64,000 nucleotides of DNA, from NCBI GenBank assembly GCA_963739625.1, contig CAVUAU010000018.1, positions 124,001 through 188,000 on the forward strand, in the 5' to 3' direction. This stretch comes from Salinimicrobium sp963739625. Its GTDB lineage: Bacteria; Bacteroidota; Bacteroidia; Flavobacteriales; Flavobacteriaceae. The position numbers and the translations under genes are program-made. Positions 39,111 to 48,930 of the stretch are shown piece after piece (within the stretch, counting starts at the first letter, position 1; each line of letters opens with the position of its first letter). Below the pieces are notes generated by a model. That model did not search any database. It had not been told where the DNA came from and worked only from the letters and a program-made list of their open reading frames with translations.

Positions 39111-39533
39111 GATTATTTCAGTAGATTGGCCATCTGCTAGTCTCCTGAAAATCTTAATGATAACGACAGTACACTGCCTTTATTATCCTGTCTTACATTT
39201 CTTTCAGGTTAAAATCCTGAAATACAATATACTTCTAAAAGGGCAAAAATAAAGGTTTTTTCTTTTCTGATGCTATTTTTCACGGGAACATTGCTCCTGA
39301 AAACACCTGAAGAACCTTAGGTTTCTTCAGCACGCAAATGGACAAATTCCGTAGGGAAAATAAGGGGTGAGAGCGTGGAATTAAAAGCTATGAGCGCAAA
39401 ACGGGAAAGATTTATGAAAATCTTTATAAGCTTCTGTTAAATTATACGTTATGTTATGAAAAAAGGAGAAATTCGGTGATCCTGTATGTTTATTGCCGAT
39501 TTCGGGTATATTTGTTAATTATTAATCAGGCGT
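39111..39533. other. gldJ-porV gap without porU
   Basis: No coding sequence of any length is convincing here. In F. johnsoniae porU lies between gldJ and porV; nothing resembling its signal peptide, gingipain-like domain or C-terminus was found. A -7 element TATATTTG lies at 39507-39514, upstream of porV. Confidence 0.7.
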
Positions 39534-40694
39534 ATGAAAAATTTATCACTTTTAGTATTAAGTGCAATCCTGCTTCTTAATGCTAAAGCCTTTGCTCAGG
39601 AAGAACAGGATCGTGTAATTACCACAGCCGTACCGTTTTTACTTATTGCTGCCGATGCCCGTGCAGCGGGGATGGGAGATCAGGGAGTTGCCACTTCTGT
39701 AGATGCTTTTTCACAACAGTGGAACCCGGCTAAATATGTTTTTGCCGAAAGTCAACAGGGTTTTGGGGTAACTTATACACCTTATCTAAGTGAATTGGTG
39801 AGTGATATTTTCCTGGGAAACATTACCTATTATAACAGGTTAAGTGATAGAAGTGCTTTTGGAGCAAGTTTCAAATACTTCAGCCTGGGGAATATTGAAG
39901 CGAGAGATACACCAGAGGATCTTCCTTTGATCCTGAGTCCTAATGAATTTACCCTCGACCTTTCTTACGCCCTGAAATTAAGCGATCATTTTTCTATGGC
40001 GGTAGCGGGAAGATATCTTCGATCTGACCTTAAACTGGCGCCTGTAGACCCCGATGCTACTGCAGCCAGTACCTTTGGAGTTGATGTGGCAGCCTATTTT
40101 CGAAGTGCGGCTATAGATTACACAAAATTTGACGGCCGCTGGAAAGCCGGGATCAACTTTTCAAATATCGGGCCCAAGATTAAGTATGACCAGGGAGGAC
40201 AGGAGAACTTCATTCCAACCAACCTTAAGATTGGCGGTGGTTTCGATTTTATCCTTGACCAGTCCAATACTATAGGAACTTATCTTGAATTCAACAAGCT
40301 TATGGTTCCCACCCCAAAAGATTTTGACGGCGACGGCGATATAGATGCCGAAGATAACCAGCAGTATAATTCTATTGGAGCCATAGAAGGAATCTTTAAA
40401 TCTTTTGGAGATGCGCCCGGCGGATTTAGTGAGGAGTTGAAGGAAGTGACCTGGGCCATTGGAGGGGAATATGTTTACGAAGATACTTTTGCCTTAAGAA
40501 CCGGGTATTTCCATGAGAGTCCAGAAAAAGGTTCGAGGGAATTTATTTCTTTTGGAGCAGGATTCAAGTACACTGTCGTTAACATTGATATGTCTTACCT
40601 GTTCTCTACTTCAGACGTGGTGAGTCCTCTGGAAGGCACTTTGCGTTTCGGGCTTACTTTCAATTTTGGAAGGCAATACACGGAAGTTTATTAG
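39534..40694 (+). CDS. porV: type IX secretion outer-membrane shuttle PorV
   Basis: 386 residues with a signal peptide (to KAFAQ). The N-terminal VPFLLIAADARAAGMGDQGVA is the PorV/LptO signature, and the remainder is a FadL-like 14-strand barrel ending FGLTFNFGRQ. PorV carries secreted cargo proteins from the translocon to the sortase PorU. It should handle the adhesin at 20301. The sortase gene is not beside it. Confidence 0.95.
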   Translation: MKNLSLLVLSAILLLNAKAFAQEEQDRVITTAVPFLLIAADARAAGMGDQGVATSVDAFSQQWNPAKYVFAESQQGFGVTYTPYLSELVSDIFLGNITYYNRLSDRSAFGASFKYFSLGNIEARDTPEDLPLILSPNEFTLDLSYALKLSDHFSMAVAGRYLRSDLKLAPVDPDATAASTFGVDVAAYFRSAAIDYTKFDGRWKAGINFSNIGPKIKYDQGGQENFIPTNLKIGGGFDFILDQSNTIGTYLEFNKLMVPTPKDFDGDGDIDAEDNQQYNSIGAIEGIFKSFGDAPGGFSEELKEVTWAIGGEYVYEDTFALRTGYFHESPEKGSREFISFGAGFKYTVVNIDMSYLFSTSDVVSPLEGTLRFGLTFNFGRQYTEVY

Positions 40695-40731
40695 AGAAAA
40701 AAAACAGCTGTATAAATCATTCATTATTAAT

Positions 40732-40800
40732 TATCTTTGCACCTGAAATTAAAGGGCAAACATACTCCCGGACTTCCAAAAGTTGCGGGAGCTTTTGTCT
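40732..40800 (+). promoter_or_regulatory. cdd promoter element and leader hairpin
   Basis: TATCTTTG at 40732-40739 followed by CACC, then an imperfect hairpin CTCCCG/CGGGAG at 40765-40791. The upstream TTG is not evident. Confidence 0.5.
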
Positions 40801-40815
40801 CTAGAAACCACATAA

Positions 40816-41298
40816 ATGAAAAAAATAACCATTAGCGCAGATCTTGACGTTTTTGACAATCTTGAAGAAGTGTCGCAGGACGTACAGGATCTAATGCAGA
40901 AAGCTGTAGTGGCAAGAGAAAATTCCTATTCGCCATATTCACAGTTTAGGGTAGGAGCGGCTTTGTTATTGGAAAACGGAGAGGTGATCACCGGGAGTAA
41001 CCAGGAAAACGCTTCGTATCCTGCCGGTCTTTGTGCCGAAAGAACAGCGATCTTTTATGCCGGTGCGAAATATCCGGGAATGAAGATCCTGAAAATGGCA
41101 ATTTCGGCGCGGTCTCAAAATCACCCCGTGGAGGTGCCAACGCCGCCGTGTGGATCATGCAGGCAGGCTATTGCAGAGTATGAAGTGAAGCAGGAGCAGC
41201 CTATCGAGATCTATTTTATGGGAGAAAAAGGGAAAGTGGTAAAGGCTAATTCAATTTCAGATCTTTTGCCGCTTATCTTTGACAATTCCTACCTATAA
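40816..41298 (+). CDS. cdd: cytidine deaminase
   Basis: 160 residues, deaminating cytidine and deoxycytidine to uridine forms in pyrimidine salvage. The zinc site is the tetrameric type with cysteine in place of histidine: CAERTAI (about residue 74) and PPCGSCRQAI (about 113). SYSPYSQFRVGAALL precedes. It sits between porV and pdhA, an order I associate with Flavobacteriaceae. Confidence 0.95.
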   Translation: MKKITISADLDVFDNLEEVSQDVQDLMQKAVVARENSYSPYSQFRVGAALLLENGEVITGSNQENASYPAGLCAERTAIFYAGAKYPGMKILKMAISARSQNHPVEVPTPPCGSCRQAIAEYEVKQEQPIEIYFMGEKGKVVKANSISDLLPLIFDNSYL

Positions 41299-41350
41299 CG
41301 TTTTCGAGCTTTTTAAAAGAGAAACTGTTTTCTGTTCCTATTGAAAATAG

Positions 41351-41358
41351 TATTTTTG
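41351..41358 (+). promoter_or_regulatory. pdhA promoter -7 element
   Basis: TATTTTTG, 47 bases before the pdhA ATG. The -33 element is weak. Confidence 0.45.
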
Positions 41359-41405
41359 TTGTTCGCTTGGCGCAAGCATTGCTTAGCATTAAAAACTAGT
41401 CATTA

Positions 41406-42407
41406 ATGAAGAAAATTACAAAAGCCACTTACCTGAAGTGGTATGAGGACATGCTGTTCTGGCGGAAGTTTGAAGATAAACTTGCGCAGGTTTATATTCA
41501 GCAGAAAGTAAGAGGTTTTTTACACCTATATAACGGGCAGGAAGCTATCCTTGCAGGTGCTTTGCATGCAATGGATCTTTCTAAAGACCGTATGATCACT
41601 GCTTACCGTAACCACGTGCAGCCAATAGGTATGGGTGTTGATCCACGCCGTGTAATGGCCGAGCTTTATGGTAAAAAGACAGGAACTTCTCACGGGATGG
41701 GTGGTTCTATGCACATTTTCTCCAAGGAACACAGGTTCTATGGAGGTCATGGTATCGTTGGAGGACAAATTCCTCTTGGTGCAGGGCTTGCCTTTGCAGA
41801 TAAGTATTTCAAAAGAGATGCAGTCACTTTAACCTTTTTGGGAGATGGTGCCGCACGCCAGGGTTCACTTCACGAGACCTTTACCATGGCTGTAAAATGG
41901 AATTTACCTGTAGTTTTCTGTGTTGAGAACAACGGTTATGCTATGGGAACTTCTGTGGCGCGTACCTCAAAGAGTACCGAAATCTGGAAACTTGGTTTAG
42001 GTTATGACATGCCTTGTGGCCCTGTTGACGCGATGAATCCCGAAAAAGTGGCCGAGGCCCTTGATGAAGCTATTGCGCGTGCCCGTAAGGGAGAAGGACC
42101 GACTTTCCTTGAGTTGAAAACATACCGTTACCGTGGACATTCCATGAGTGACGCTCAAAAATATCGTACCAAAGAAGAGGTGGCAGAATATCAAAAGATA
42201 GATCCTATCTCCCAGGTAAAAGATATTATTGAAGAGAAAAAATATGCTTCAGAAAAGGAGATCAAGGCAATTGATAAGCGCGTAAAAGATTTGGTTGCCG
42301 AATGTGAGAAATTTGCTGAAGAATCTGAATGGCCAGACAAGAGCCAGTTGTACGATGTAGTGTATGAACAAAAAGACTATCCGTTTTTATCCCATAAATT
42401 AGACTAA
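41406..42407 (+). CDS. pdhA: pyruvate dehydrogenase E1 alpha subunit
   Basis: 333 residues. It decarboxylates pyruvate with thiamine diphosphate and passes the acetyl group to E2. The TPP motif runs from GDGAARQG (about 138) to VENNGYAMGT. TYRYRGHSMSDAQKYRTKEEV contains the phosphorylation-loop-like segment of E1 alpha. The E1 beta gene is not in the window, as is usual for this family where pdhA and pdhC pair alone. The E2 gene starts 4 bases after the stop. Confidence 0.95.
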   Translation: MKKITKATYLKWYEDMLFWRKFEDKLAQVYIQQKVRGFLHLYNGQEAILAGALHAMDLSKDRMITAYRNHVQPIGMGVDPRRVMAELYGKKTGTSHGMGGSMHIFSKEHRFYGGHGIVGGQIPLGAGLAFADKYFKRDAVTLTFLGDGAARQGSLHETFTMAVKWNLPVVFCVENNGYAMGTSVARTSKSTEIWKLGLGYDMPCGPVDAMNPEKVAEALDEAIARARKGEGPTFLELKTYRYRGHSMSDAQKYRTKEEVAEYQKIDPISQVKDIIEEKKYASEKEIKAIDKRVKDLVAECEKFAEESEWPDKSQLYDVVYEQKDYPFLSHKLD

Positions 42408-42410
42408 GTT

Positions 42411-44063
42411 ATGGCAGAAATCATAAAAATGCCACGCTTGAGTGACACCATGGAAGAAGGAGTGGTGGCAAAGTGGCTAAAACATAAAGGAGACAAAGTA
42501 GAAGAAGGAGATATCCTGGCCGAGATCGAGACCGATAAAGCTACTATGGAATTTGAGTCTTTCTACGAAGGAACCCTGCTGCATATTGGAATTGAAGAAG
42601 GCGAAACTGCCCCTGTAGATACTCTTTTGGCCATTATTGGTGATGAAGGGGAAGATATTTCGGGCTTGTTGAAAGAAGGCGGCGCTGCTGCTGAAAAATC
42701 TTCGGAAGAAAAAACTGAAGAGCAGGAGAGCTCTGCGGAAGAAGGATCTTCGGAAGAATCTTCTGAAGGTGGTGAAGTACCTGAAGGTGTTGAGGTGGTA
42801 AAAATGCCACGTCTTAGCGACACTATGGAAGAGGGAACTGTAGCCAGCTGGATCAAGCACGAAGGAGATAAAGTTGAAGAAGGAGACATTCTTGCCGAGA
42901 TCGAGACAGATAAGGCTACCATGGAATTTGAATCTTTCTACTCCGGTACCCTGCTTCATATTGGGGTGCAGGAAGGAGAGACCGCGCCTGTAGATAGTAT
43001 TCTTGCAATCATTGGTCCTGAAGGCACAGATGTTTCTGCAGTGCTTAAAGGCGGCGGAAAAACCAAACCTGCAGCCGACAAAAAAGCTGGAGAGAAAAAA
43101 GAGGAAGCGCCTGCGGCAGAGGAAAAAACTTCAGCAGCAACAGCGACTACTTCAGATGGAGGACGAATCTTTGCTTCACCTTTAGCCAAGAAAATGGCCG
43201 AAGAGCTTGGTATCAACCTTGCCGATGTGAAAGGTTCCGGAGAAAATAACAGGATCGTTAAAAAGGATATTGAAGCTTACAAACCTTCAGAAAAACCTGC
43301 TGCAACTAAACAGGCAGAAGCGACCGAATCCAAAGAACCTGCTACTGCTACACCTGTTCAAACCTACACTCCTGTTGGGGAAGAAAGCTTTGAGGAGATC
43401 AAGAATTCTCAAATGCGCAAGACCATCGCGAGGAGACTTGCCGAGTCTAAATTTAACGCGCCGCATTATTACCTCATGATCGAGGTGAATATGGAGAATG
43501 CCATGCAAAACCGCAAGCAGATCAATGCGATGCCAGATACCAAAGTGTCTTTCAACGACCTTGTGATCAAAGCTTCTGCAATGGCGCTTAGAAAGCATCC
43601 AAAGGTAAACTCCCAGTGGACAGGCGAAACAACTAAAATTGCTAAGCACATTCACATGGGCGTAGCTGTGGCTGTTGAAGAAGGACTTTTGGTACCGGTA
43701 CTTAAATTTGCCGACCAAATGAGCATGACTCAAATTGGTGCTAACGTGAAAGAACTTGCAGGAAAGGCCAAGAACAAAAAGCTACAACCGCAAGAGATGG
43801 AAGGCAGTACTTTTACCGTTTCCAACCTTGGAATGTATGGTATTACAGAGTTTACAAGTATCATTAATCAGCCAAACTCGGCTATTCTTTCTGTAGGAAC
43901 TATCGTAGAAAAACCGGTGGTGAAAAATGGAGAGATCGTTGTGGGGCACACCATGAAGTTGACCCTGGCCTGTGATCACAGAACAGTTGATGGTGCGACC
44001 GGCGCTGCATTTTTGGAAACTCTCAAAACTTATCTTGAGAATCCTGTGACCATGCTGGCGTAA
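42411..44063 (+). CDS. pdhC: pyruvate dehydrogenase E2, dihydrolipoamide acetyltransferase
   Basis: 550 residues. Two near-identical lipoyl domains lie at about 1-78 and 128-206; each carries the lysine in ETDKATMEFESF that is lipoylated. An acidic Glu/Ser linker separates them. The E1/E3-binding domain is at about 255-290 (FASPLAKKMAEELGINL), and the catalytic domain ends with the active-site LACDHRTVDGATGA (His near 522). A terminator follows. It makes acetyl-CoA from acetyl-lipoyl. Confidence 0.96.
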   Translation: MAEIIKMPRLSDTMEEGVVAKWLKHKGDKVEEGDILAEIETDKATMEFESFYEGTLLHIGIEEGETAPVDTLLAIIGDEGEDISGLLKEGGAAAEKSSEEKTEEQESSAEEGSSEESSEGGEVPEGVEVVKMPRLSDTMEEGTVASWIKHEGDKVEEGDILAEIETDKATMEFESFYSGTLLHIGVQEGETAPVDSILAIIGPEGTDVSAVLKGGGKTKPAADKKAGEKKEEAPAAEEKTSAATATTSDGGRIFASPLAKKMAEELGINLADVKGSGENNRIVKKDIEAYKPSEKPAATKQAEATESKEPATATPVQTYTPVGEESFEEIKNSQMRKTIARRLAESKFNAPHYYLMIEVNMENAMQNRKQINAMPDTKVSFNDLVIKASAMALRKHPKVNSQWTGETTKIAKHIHMGVAVAVEEGLLVPVLKFADQMSMTQIGANVKELAGKAKNKKLQPQEMEGSTFTVSNLGMYGITEFTSIINQPNSAILSVGTIVEKPVVKNGEIVVGHTMKLTLACDHRTVDGATGAAFLETLKTYLENPVTMLA

Positions 44064-44088
44064 AATTGCCTTTTTTGATAACATTACT

Positions 44089-44117
44089 AAATCCCACTAA
44101 TCGTGGGATTTTTTTAT
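44089..44117 (+). terminator. terminator of pdhAC
   Basis: AATCCCAC/GTGGGATT stem and seven T. Confidence 0.9.
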
Positions 44118-44127
44118 CTTTAGCCCT

Positions 44128-45120
44128 ATGAGAAAAATTAACGTTTTAAGCACGCTTGCTCTGTCTTCCCTGCTGTTGACCTCCTGTGGAGAAACAAAAG
44201 AAATTGAAAATGATGTTCCCGTAGAAGTAGTTTCTGAAGAAATACCTTCTGAAAATGTCATTTCTGAAGAGGATCTTGCCCAAACTGTGAAGTTTCTCTC
44301 CTCAGACGAGCTGGAAGGTCGTAAAACCGGAACTCCCGGGATAGAAAAAGCTGCGGCTTATATTGAGAACGTTTTTGAGAAGGAGGGCATAAAACCCTTT
44401 TTTGATACCTATAGAAGTTCCTTTGAAGTAGAAGGGGCGACAGGATATAACATTGTGGGTTTTAAAGAAGGTACAGATCCTGAACTAAAAGATGACTTGA
44501 TCATCATTGGCGCACATTACGACCACATAGGAACGGGAAAACCAGTGAGTGGTGACAATCTTGCCAATGGAGCCAATGATAATGCCTCGGGTACTGCTGC
44601 AGTACTTGAGCTGGCGAAATACTTTGCGCAAATCGACACCAAAAGGAGCATTCTTTTCACACTTTATTCTGCTGAAGAACTGGGGCTGTTGGGTTCTAAG
44701 GCCCTCGCCTCAAAATTAAAAAATGAAGGGCTGCAGCCTTACGTGATGTTCAATATTGAGATGATAGGTGTGCCAATGGTCGATAAGGATTACCTGGCCT
44801 ATCTTACGGGTTATAATAAGTCGAACATGGCCGACGTGTTCAATGAATATTCAGATTACGAAGTCCTGGGATATTTACCCGAGGCAGAAGAATACAACCT
44901 TTTTAAAAGAAGCGACAATTATTCCTTTTTTGAAGAGTTTGGAATTCCGGCGCAAACCGTTTCTACCTTTGACTTCACTAATTACGACTATTATCACCAT
45001 GTAGATGATGAGTTTGCACAGCTGGATGTGCAGCACATGGACCAACTTGTGGAAGCTCTGGTGCCGGGATTGCGAAAAATGGCAAATTCCGAAGAAAATC
45101 AAATTACAGTAAATCGATGA
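44128..45120 (+). CDS. M28-family metallopeptidase, lipoprotein
   Basis: 330 residues with lipobox LLTSC (Cys20). The di-zinc site of M28 is clear: HYDHIGTG, NGANDNASGTAAVLE, the catalytic YSAEELGLLGS, and a late HHVDDEF histidine. It should act in the envelope as an aminopeptidase. The stop overlaps the next start as ATGA, so translation is coupled to the SDR gene. A -7 element TATCTTTA lies 5 bases before the start. Confidence 0.9.
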   Translation: MRKINVLSTLALSSLLLTSCGETKEIENDVPVEVVSEEIPSENVISEEDLAQTVKFLSSDELEGRKTGTPGIEKAAAYIENVFEKEGIKPFFDTYRSSFEVEGATGYNIVGFKEGTDPELKDDLIIIGAHYDHIGTGKPVSGDNLANGANDNASGTAAVLELAKYFAQIDTKRSILFTLYSAEELGLLGSKALASKLKNEGLQPYVMFNIEMIGVPMVDKDYLAYLTGYNKSNMADVFNEYSDYEVLGYLPEAEEYNLFKRSDNYSFFEEFGIPAQTVSTFDFTNYDYYHHVDDEFAQLDVQHMDQLVEALVPGLRKMANSEENQITVNR

Positions 45121-45797
45121 AGAAGATCATAGTTACGGGCACGAGCAGGGGAATAGGTTTGGAACTGGTGAAGTTGCTTGCAGCAGAAGGACATCAGGTG
45201 CTGGCGCTATCCAGGAATGAAACCCCTGTGAAAGACCTGCAGCTGGAAAACGTGCAGAGTTTTGCATTTGATATTACAGAAGAAAGTGATTTGCAAAAAG
45301 CTTCAGACTTTGTAAAAGAAAAGTGGGGAGAGATTGACATTTTAATAAATAACGCCGGTGCCATTGTAAATAAACCTTTTGAGGAGATTTCTTCCGAAGA
45401 ATTTGAAAGAGTTTATAAGATCAATGTCTTTGGAGTCGCTGCGCTTACGCGGAAGATGATTCCTTTCATGAACAATAGGTCGCATGTGGTTACGGTAAGC
45501 AGCATGGGCGGCGTACAGGGCAGTGTGAAATTCCCCGGCCTCTCGGCTTACAGTTCAAGTAAGGGCGCGGTAATAACGCTCACCGAATTGCTTGCCGAAG
45601 AATATAAAGAAACCGGCCCTTCTTTCAATGTTTTGGCTTTGGGTGCAGTGCAAACCGAAATGCTCGAAGAGGCGTTTCCCGGCTACAAAGCACCTTTGCA
45701 GCCCAAAGAAATGGCAGAATATATCGCCGATTTTGCTCTTACCGGCAACAAATTCTACAATGGGAAACTGTTGCAGGTTTCTAACAGCACTCCCTAG
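45117..45797 (+). CDS. SDR-family NAD(P)-dependent oxidoreductase
   Basis: 226 residues with the nucleotide motif TGTSRGIG (residues 7-14), NNAGA (about 79) and the catalytic Ser...Tyr-x-x-x-Lys site (VSSMGG, then YSSSKGA). Substrate unknown. It is translationally coupled to the peptidase before it, and the SprT-like gene follows 3 bases after the stop. Confidence 0.92.
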   Translation: MKKIIVTGTSRGIGLELVKLLAAEGHQVLALSRNETPVKDLQLENVQSFAFDITEESDLQKASDFVKEKWGEIDILINNAGAIVNKPFEEISSEEFERVYKINVFGVAALTRKMIPFMNNRSHVVTVSSMGGVQGSVKFPGLSAYSSSKGAVITLTELLAEEYKETGPSFNVLALGAVQTEMLEEAFPGYKAPLQPKEMAEYIADFALTGNKFYNGKLLQVSNSTP

Positions 45798-45800
45798 CCA

Positions 45801-46409
45801 ATGAAGCATATTCTTCCCAAATACCTTCCGGAGCAGGCTGTAGAACCCGTTTTTGCACTCATTGAAGCTAGCGGGATCCATTTAAAGATCGTGAATGAAC
45901 GCAAGACCCGTCACGGCGATTACAGGAGGACCGTCCATGGGGTACACCAGATAACCGTAAATGCCAACCTGAATAAATACCGGTTCCTGATCACTCTCAT
46001 TCATGAAATTGCACATTTGGTGGCTTTTGAAAATTTTGGAAGGAATATTAAGCCACACGGCCATGAATGGAAGCGCACCTTTCAAAAGCTGATGCTACCC
46101 TTCATAAGACCGGAAATTTTCCCTGCGGAAATTTTGCCGTACATGGCAAGACATTTTAAAAATCCTAAGGCCAGCAGCGATACAGATGCACATCTTTCAG
46201 TTGCACTGAAACGCTACGATGCGGAAAGCAACGATAAAAATTACATTTTTGAAGTCCCTCACGGCAGCATCTTCCGAATTTATAATGGGAAGGTTTTCAA
46301 AAAAGGGGAAAGGCGCATCAAGAGGTATGAATGTATAGAGGTGAAGACGGGGCGGGTCTACCTTTTTCAGCCCAATGCCGAAGTTGAACTATTAAGAGCA
46401 GCTAATTGA
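45801..46409 (+). CDS. SprT-like metalloprotease-domain protein
   Basis: 202 residues. The zincin motif HEIAHLVAFENFG (HExxH) and the third ligand in KPHGHEWKR lie at about residues 70-95, the pattern of SprT/Spartan-like proteins. The C-terminal zinc-ribbon of some relatives is replaced by a beta-rich segment (EVPHGSIFRIYNGKVF). A cytoplasmic role, possibly on DNA-protein crosslinks, is inferred only from the family. Confidence 0.88.
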   Translation: MKHILPKYLPEQAVEPVFALIEASGIHLKIVNERKTRHGDYRRTVHGVHQITVNANLNKYRFLITLIHEIAHLVAFENFGRNIKPHGHEWKRTFQKLMLPFIRPEIFPAEILPYMARHFKNPKASSDTDAHLSVALKRYDAESNDKNYIFEVPHGSIFRIYNGKVFKKGERRIKRYECIEVKTGRVYLFQPNAEVELLRAAN

Positions 46410-46416
46410 TCCGGAA

Positions 46417-47502
46417 ATGATGAACAGAAAGAACTATGCAGTTTTAATGGCCGGGGGAGTGGGTTCCAGGTTCTGGCCGGTGAGTACGGCAGAACGTCCT
46501 AAACAGTTCAGAGATCTCCTGGGTACAGGAGAAACTTTGATCCAAACCACCTTCAAACGACTGTGCAAGTTGGTACCCGAAGAAAATATTCTTGTTCTTA
46601 CCAATCAGGGCTACAACAGCCTGGTGCGGGAGCAGCTTCCGCAGCTAAAGCAACACCAGATAGTGCTCGAGCCGGTGATGCGGAATACAGCGCCGGCAGT
46701 TTTGCTCGCCGCCCTGAAAATTAAAAAAATGGATGCTGCCGCAAATATGATCATGGCGCCCAGCGATCACTGGATAGAAGATGAGGACGCCTTTACGGCT
46801 GATATAAAAGCGGCTTTTGAAGCAGTTGAAAAGCAGGATAAGATCATTACCCTGGGAATCGAGCCGGGATTCCCAAATACCGGCTATGGCTATATTCAAT
46901 ACACAGGTGCCAAAAATGAGAAAATAAAGAAGGTTCAAAAATTTACCGAAAAGCCTTCATACGAAAGGGCTAAAAATTTCATTAAGCAGGGAAACTACTT
47001 ATGGAATGCCGGTATCTTTATCTGGAACGCAGACTTCATTTGCCGGTCATTTCAAAGAAATCTTCCCGAGATGTTTGAACTTTTCGAAACTGCTGTTCCT
47101 TTACTCAATACTTCCGAAGAAAATAGTTTTATAGAAAAAAACTATGCACGGGCACAGGACATTTCTATAGATTATGGTATTCTTGAAAAAGAAGAAGCTA
47201 ACATTTTTGTCATAGGTGCCAGTTTTGACTGGAATGACCTGGGCACCTGGGGATCGCTTTACAACGAAAGCAAAAAGGACCCTGCTGAAAATGTGGTTTT
47301 GAACGCCCGGGTTTTAAATGAAGATGCCACGGGAAATATCATTAGTTCTTCTTCAAACAAGGTCGTCGTGGTTGACGGCTTAAAAGATTATATCATAGTT
47401 GATGAAGACGAAGTTTTGTTGCTGGTTCCACGGGAAAAAGAGCAGGAGATCAAAACGATCAGGAGCCGCGTGCAGCAAAAATTTGGCGAAAATTTAGGCT
47501 GA
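46417..47502 (+). CDS. manC: mannose-1-phosphate guanylyltransferase
   Basis: 361 residues. It makes GDP-mannose from mannose-1-phosphate and GTP. The nucleotide signature MAGGVGSRFWPVSTAERPKQ is at residues 11-30, with NTAPA and FTEKPSYERA following and the left-handed helix C-terminus. It lacks a fused isomerase domain. It supplies GDP-mannose for surface glycans or protein O-glycosylation. The reading frame starts with two adjacent Met codons. Confidence 0.93.
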   Translation: MMNRKNYAVLMAGGVGSRFWPVSTAERPKQFRDLLGTGETLIQTTFKRLCKLVPEENILVLTNQGYNSLVREQLPQLKQHQIVLEPVMRNTAPAVLLAALKIKKMDAAANMIMAPSDHWIEDEDAFTADIKAAFEAVEKQDKIITLGIEPGFPNTGYGYIQYTGAKNEKIKKVQKFTEKPSYERAKNFIKQGNYLWNAGIFIWNADFICRSFQRNLPEMFELFETAVPLLNTSEENSFIEKNYARAQDISIDYGILEKEEANIFVIGASFDWNDLGTWGSLYNESKKDPAENVVLNARVLNEDATGNIISSSSNKVVVVDGLKDYIIVDEDEVLLLVPREKEQEIKTIRSRVQQKFGENLG

Positions 47503-47505
47503 TCA

Positions 47506-48930
47506 ATGGAAAATACCCCTGGAAATGCACCGTCTTTTGAGACCGGGGCAAAGGCAAATCATAAGACTGTTCTAAGAGAAACAGGCGCTTTTTTGCGGGA
47601 ACTGCTCGACATTCACGAAGATACCGACCGCGACACCACAATGGAGATCGTTAAACGCGATATCTCGTTCAAAGGGCATAATGCCTGGATCCTCGTCTTT
47701 TCAATTTTTGTCGCTTCTATTGGGCTCAACGTGAGCAGCACAGCAGTGGTAATAGGTGCGATGTTGATCTCGCCTCTTATGGGACCAATTGTAGGAGTTG
47801 GTTTTTCTGTAGCTATTAATGATGTTGATACGCTCAAGAGGTCATTGGTCAACCTGGGGGTTATGGTTTTCCTGAGTGTGCTGACTGCATTCTTATATTT
47901 CCTTATTTCACCCATTAAAGAAGAAACCCCGGAGCTTATCGCCCGTACTTATCCCACGATCCTTGATGTGCTTGTGGCGATCTTCGGTGGAACAGCGCTT
48001 ATAATAGCAAAGACAAAAAAAGGGGCCATCGCCAGCGTGATTATGGGAGTAGCTATTGCAACAGCTTTGATGCCGCCACTTTGTACTGTGGGCTATGGCC
48101 TTGCGATTGCCAACTGGGAATATGCAGGCGGGGCGCTTTATCTTTTTTCCATTAATTCAGTTTTTATCGCACTGTCCACTTTTGTGGTTTCCAAACTGCT
48201 GGGTTTTCCCTTGGTGAAGTATGCCAACAGCAAGAAACGTAAGAATATCGCGCGCCTGGCATCTTTGATCGCCATCCTGGTGATGATCCCCAGTATCATC
48301 CTTTTTGTGAACCTGTTGAGTGAACAGGTCTTTGTAAGCAAGACGAAAGAATTTGTGAACCAGGTGATCAAGTATCCCGGCGCCGAGGTGGTGAAGTTTG
48401 GGCAGGACTATAAAACGAAGGTGATAGATGTATATTTAATAGGAAAGCCCGTGCCACAAAGTGCTATCAATGAGTGGAAGCAGGAGATCAAGAGTGAAGA
48501 GGAGTTTCAAAATGTGGTTTTACAGATACATCAGGGAGAGGATCAAAGTTCTGAAATGGCTGCACGTCTTTCAAGTGAGGTAAAGGCCGGGATCCTGGAA
48601 GACCTTTACGTAAAGAACCGGCAGGTAGTGGAGGATAAGGATGCCCGAATCCGGTTGTTGGAACAGGAACTGCTGCGCTACCGCAGTTCAGGAATTCCTT
48701 TTGAAACTGTAAGCAGGGAGGCAAAGATCAACTACAGGAACATTGAAGAGTTTAGTTATGCCAATACTCTGGTCACCAACTTTGCAAAAGTAGACACCAT
48801 TCCCACTTTTAATGTGCGATGGGATAAAAAACTTTCGAATGCTTCAAAAAAGGCAGAAATGGATAAGCTCCAACAGTGGCTGGAAGTAAGGCTGTCGCTG
48901 GATACGCTGGCGGTAAGAAGTGTGAATTAA
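47506..48930 (+). CDS. DUF389 membrane protein
   Basis: 474 residues. About six transmembrane segments lie at roughly 55-250 (SSTAVVIGAMLISPLMGPIVGVG is the DUF389 core; only part quoted), followed by a soluble C-terminal region with predicted coiled-coil (about 355-400). The function of the family is not established. It starts 3 bases after manC and its stop overlaps by four bases the convergent mlaF stop. Confidence 0.88.
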   Translation: MENTPGNAPSFETGAKANHKTVLRETGAFLRELLDIHEDTDRDTTMEIVKRDISFKGHNAWILVFSIFVASIGLNVSSTAVVIGAMLISPLMGPIVGVGFSVAINDVDTLKRSLVNLGVMVFLSVLTAFLYFLISPIKEETPELIARTYPTILDVLVAIFGGTALIIAKTKKGAIASVIMGVAIATALMPPLCTVGYGLAIANWEYAGGALYLFSINSVFIALSTFVVSKLLGFPLVKYANSKKRKNIARLASLIAILVMIPSIILFVNLLSEQVFVSKTKEFVNQVIKYPGAEVVKFGQDYKTKVIDVYLIGKPVPQSAINEWKQEIKSEEEFQNVVLQIHQGEDQSSEMAARLSSEVKAGILEDLYVKNRQVVEDKDARIRLLEQELLRYRSSGIPFETVSREAKINYRNIEEFSYANTLVTNFAKVDTIPTFNVRWDKKLSNASKKAEMDKLQQWLEVRLSLDTLAVRSVN

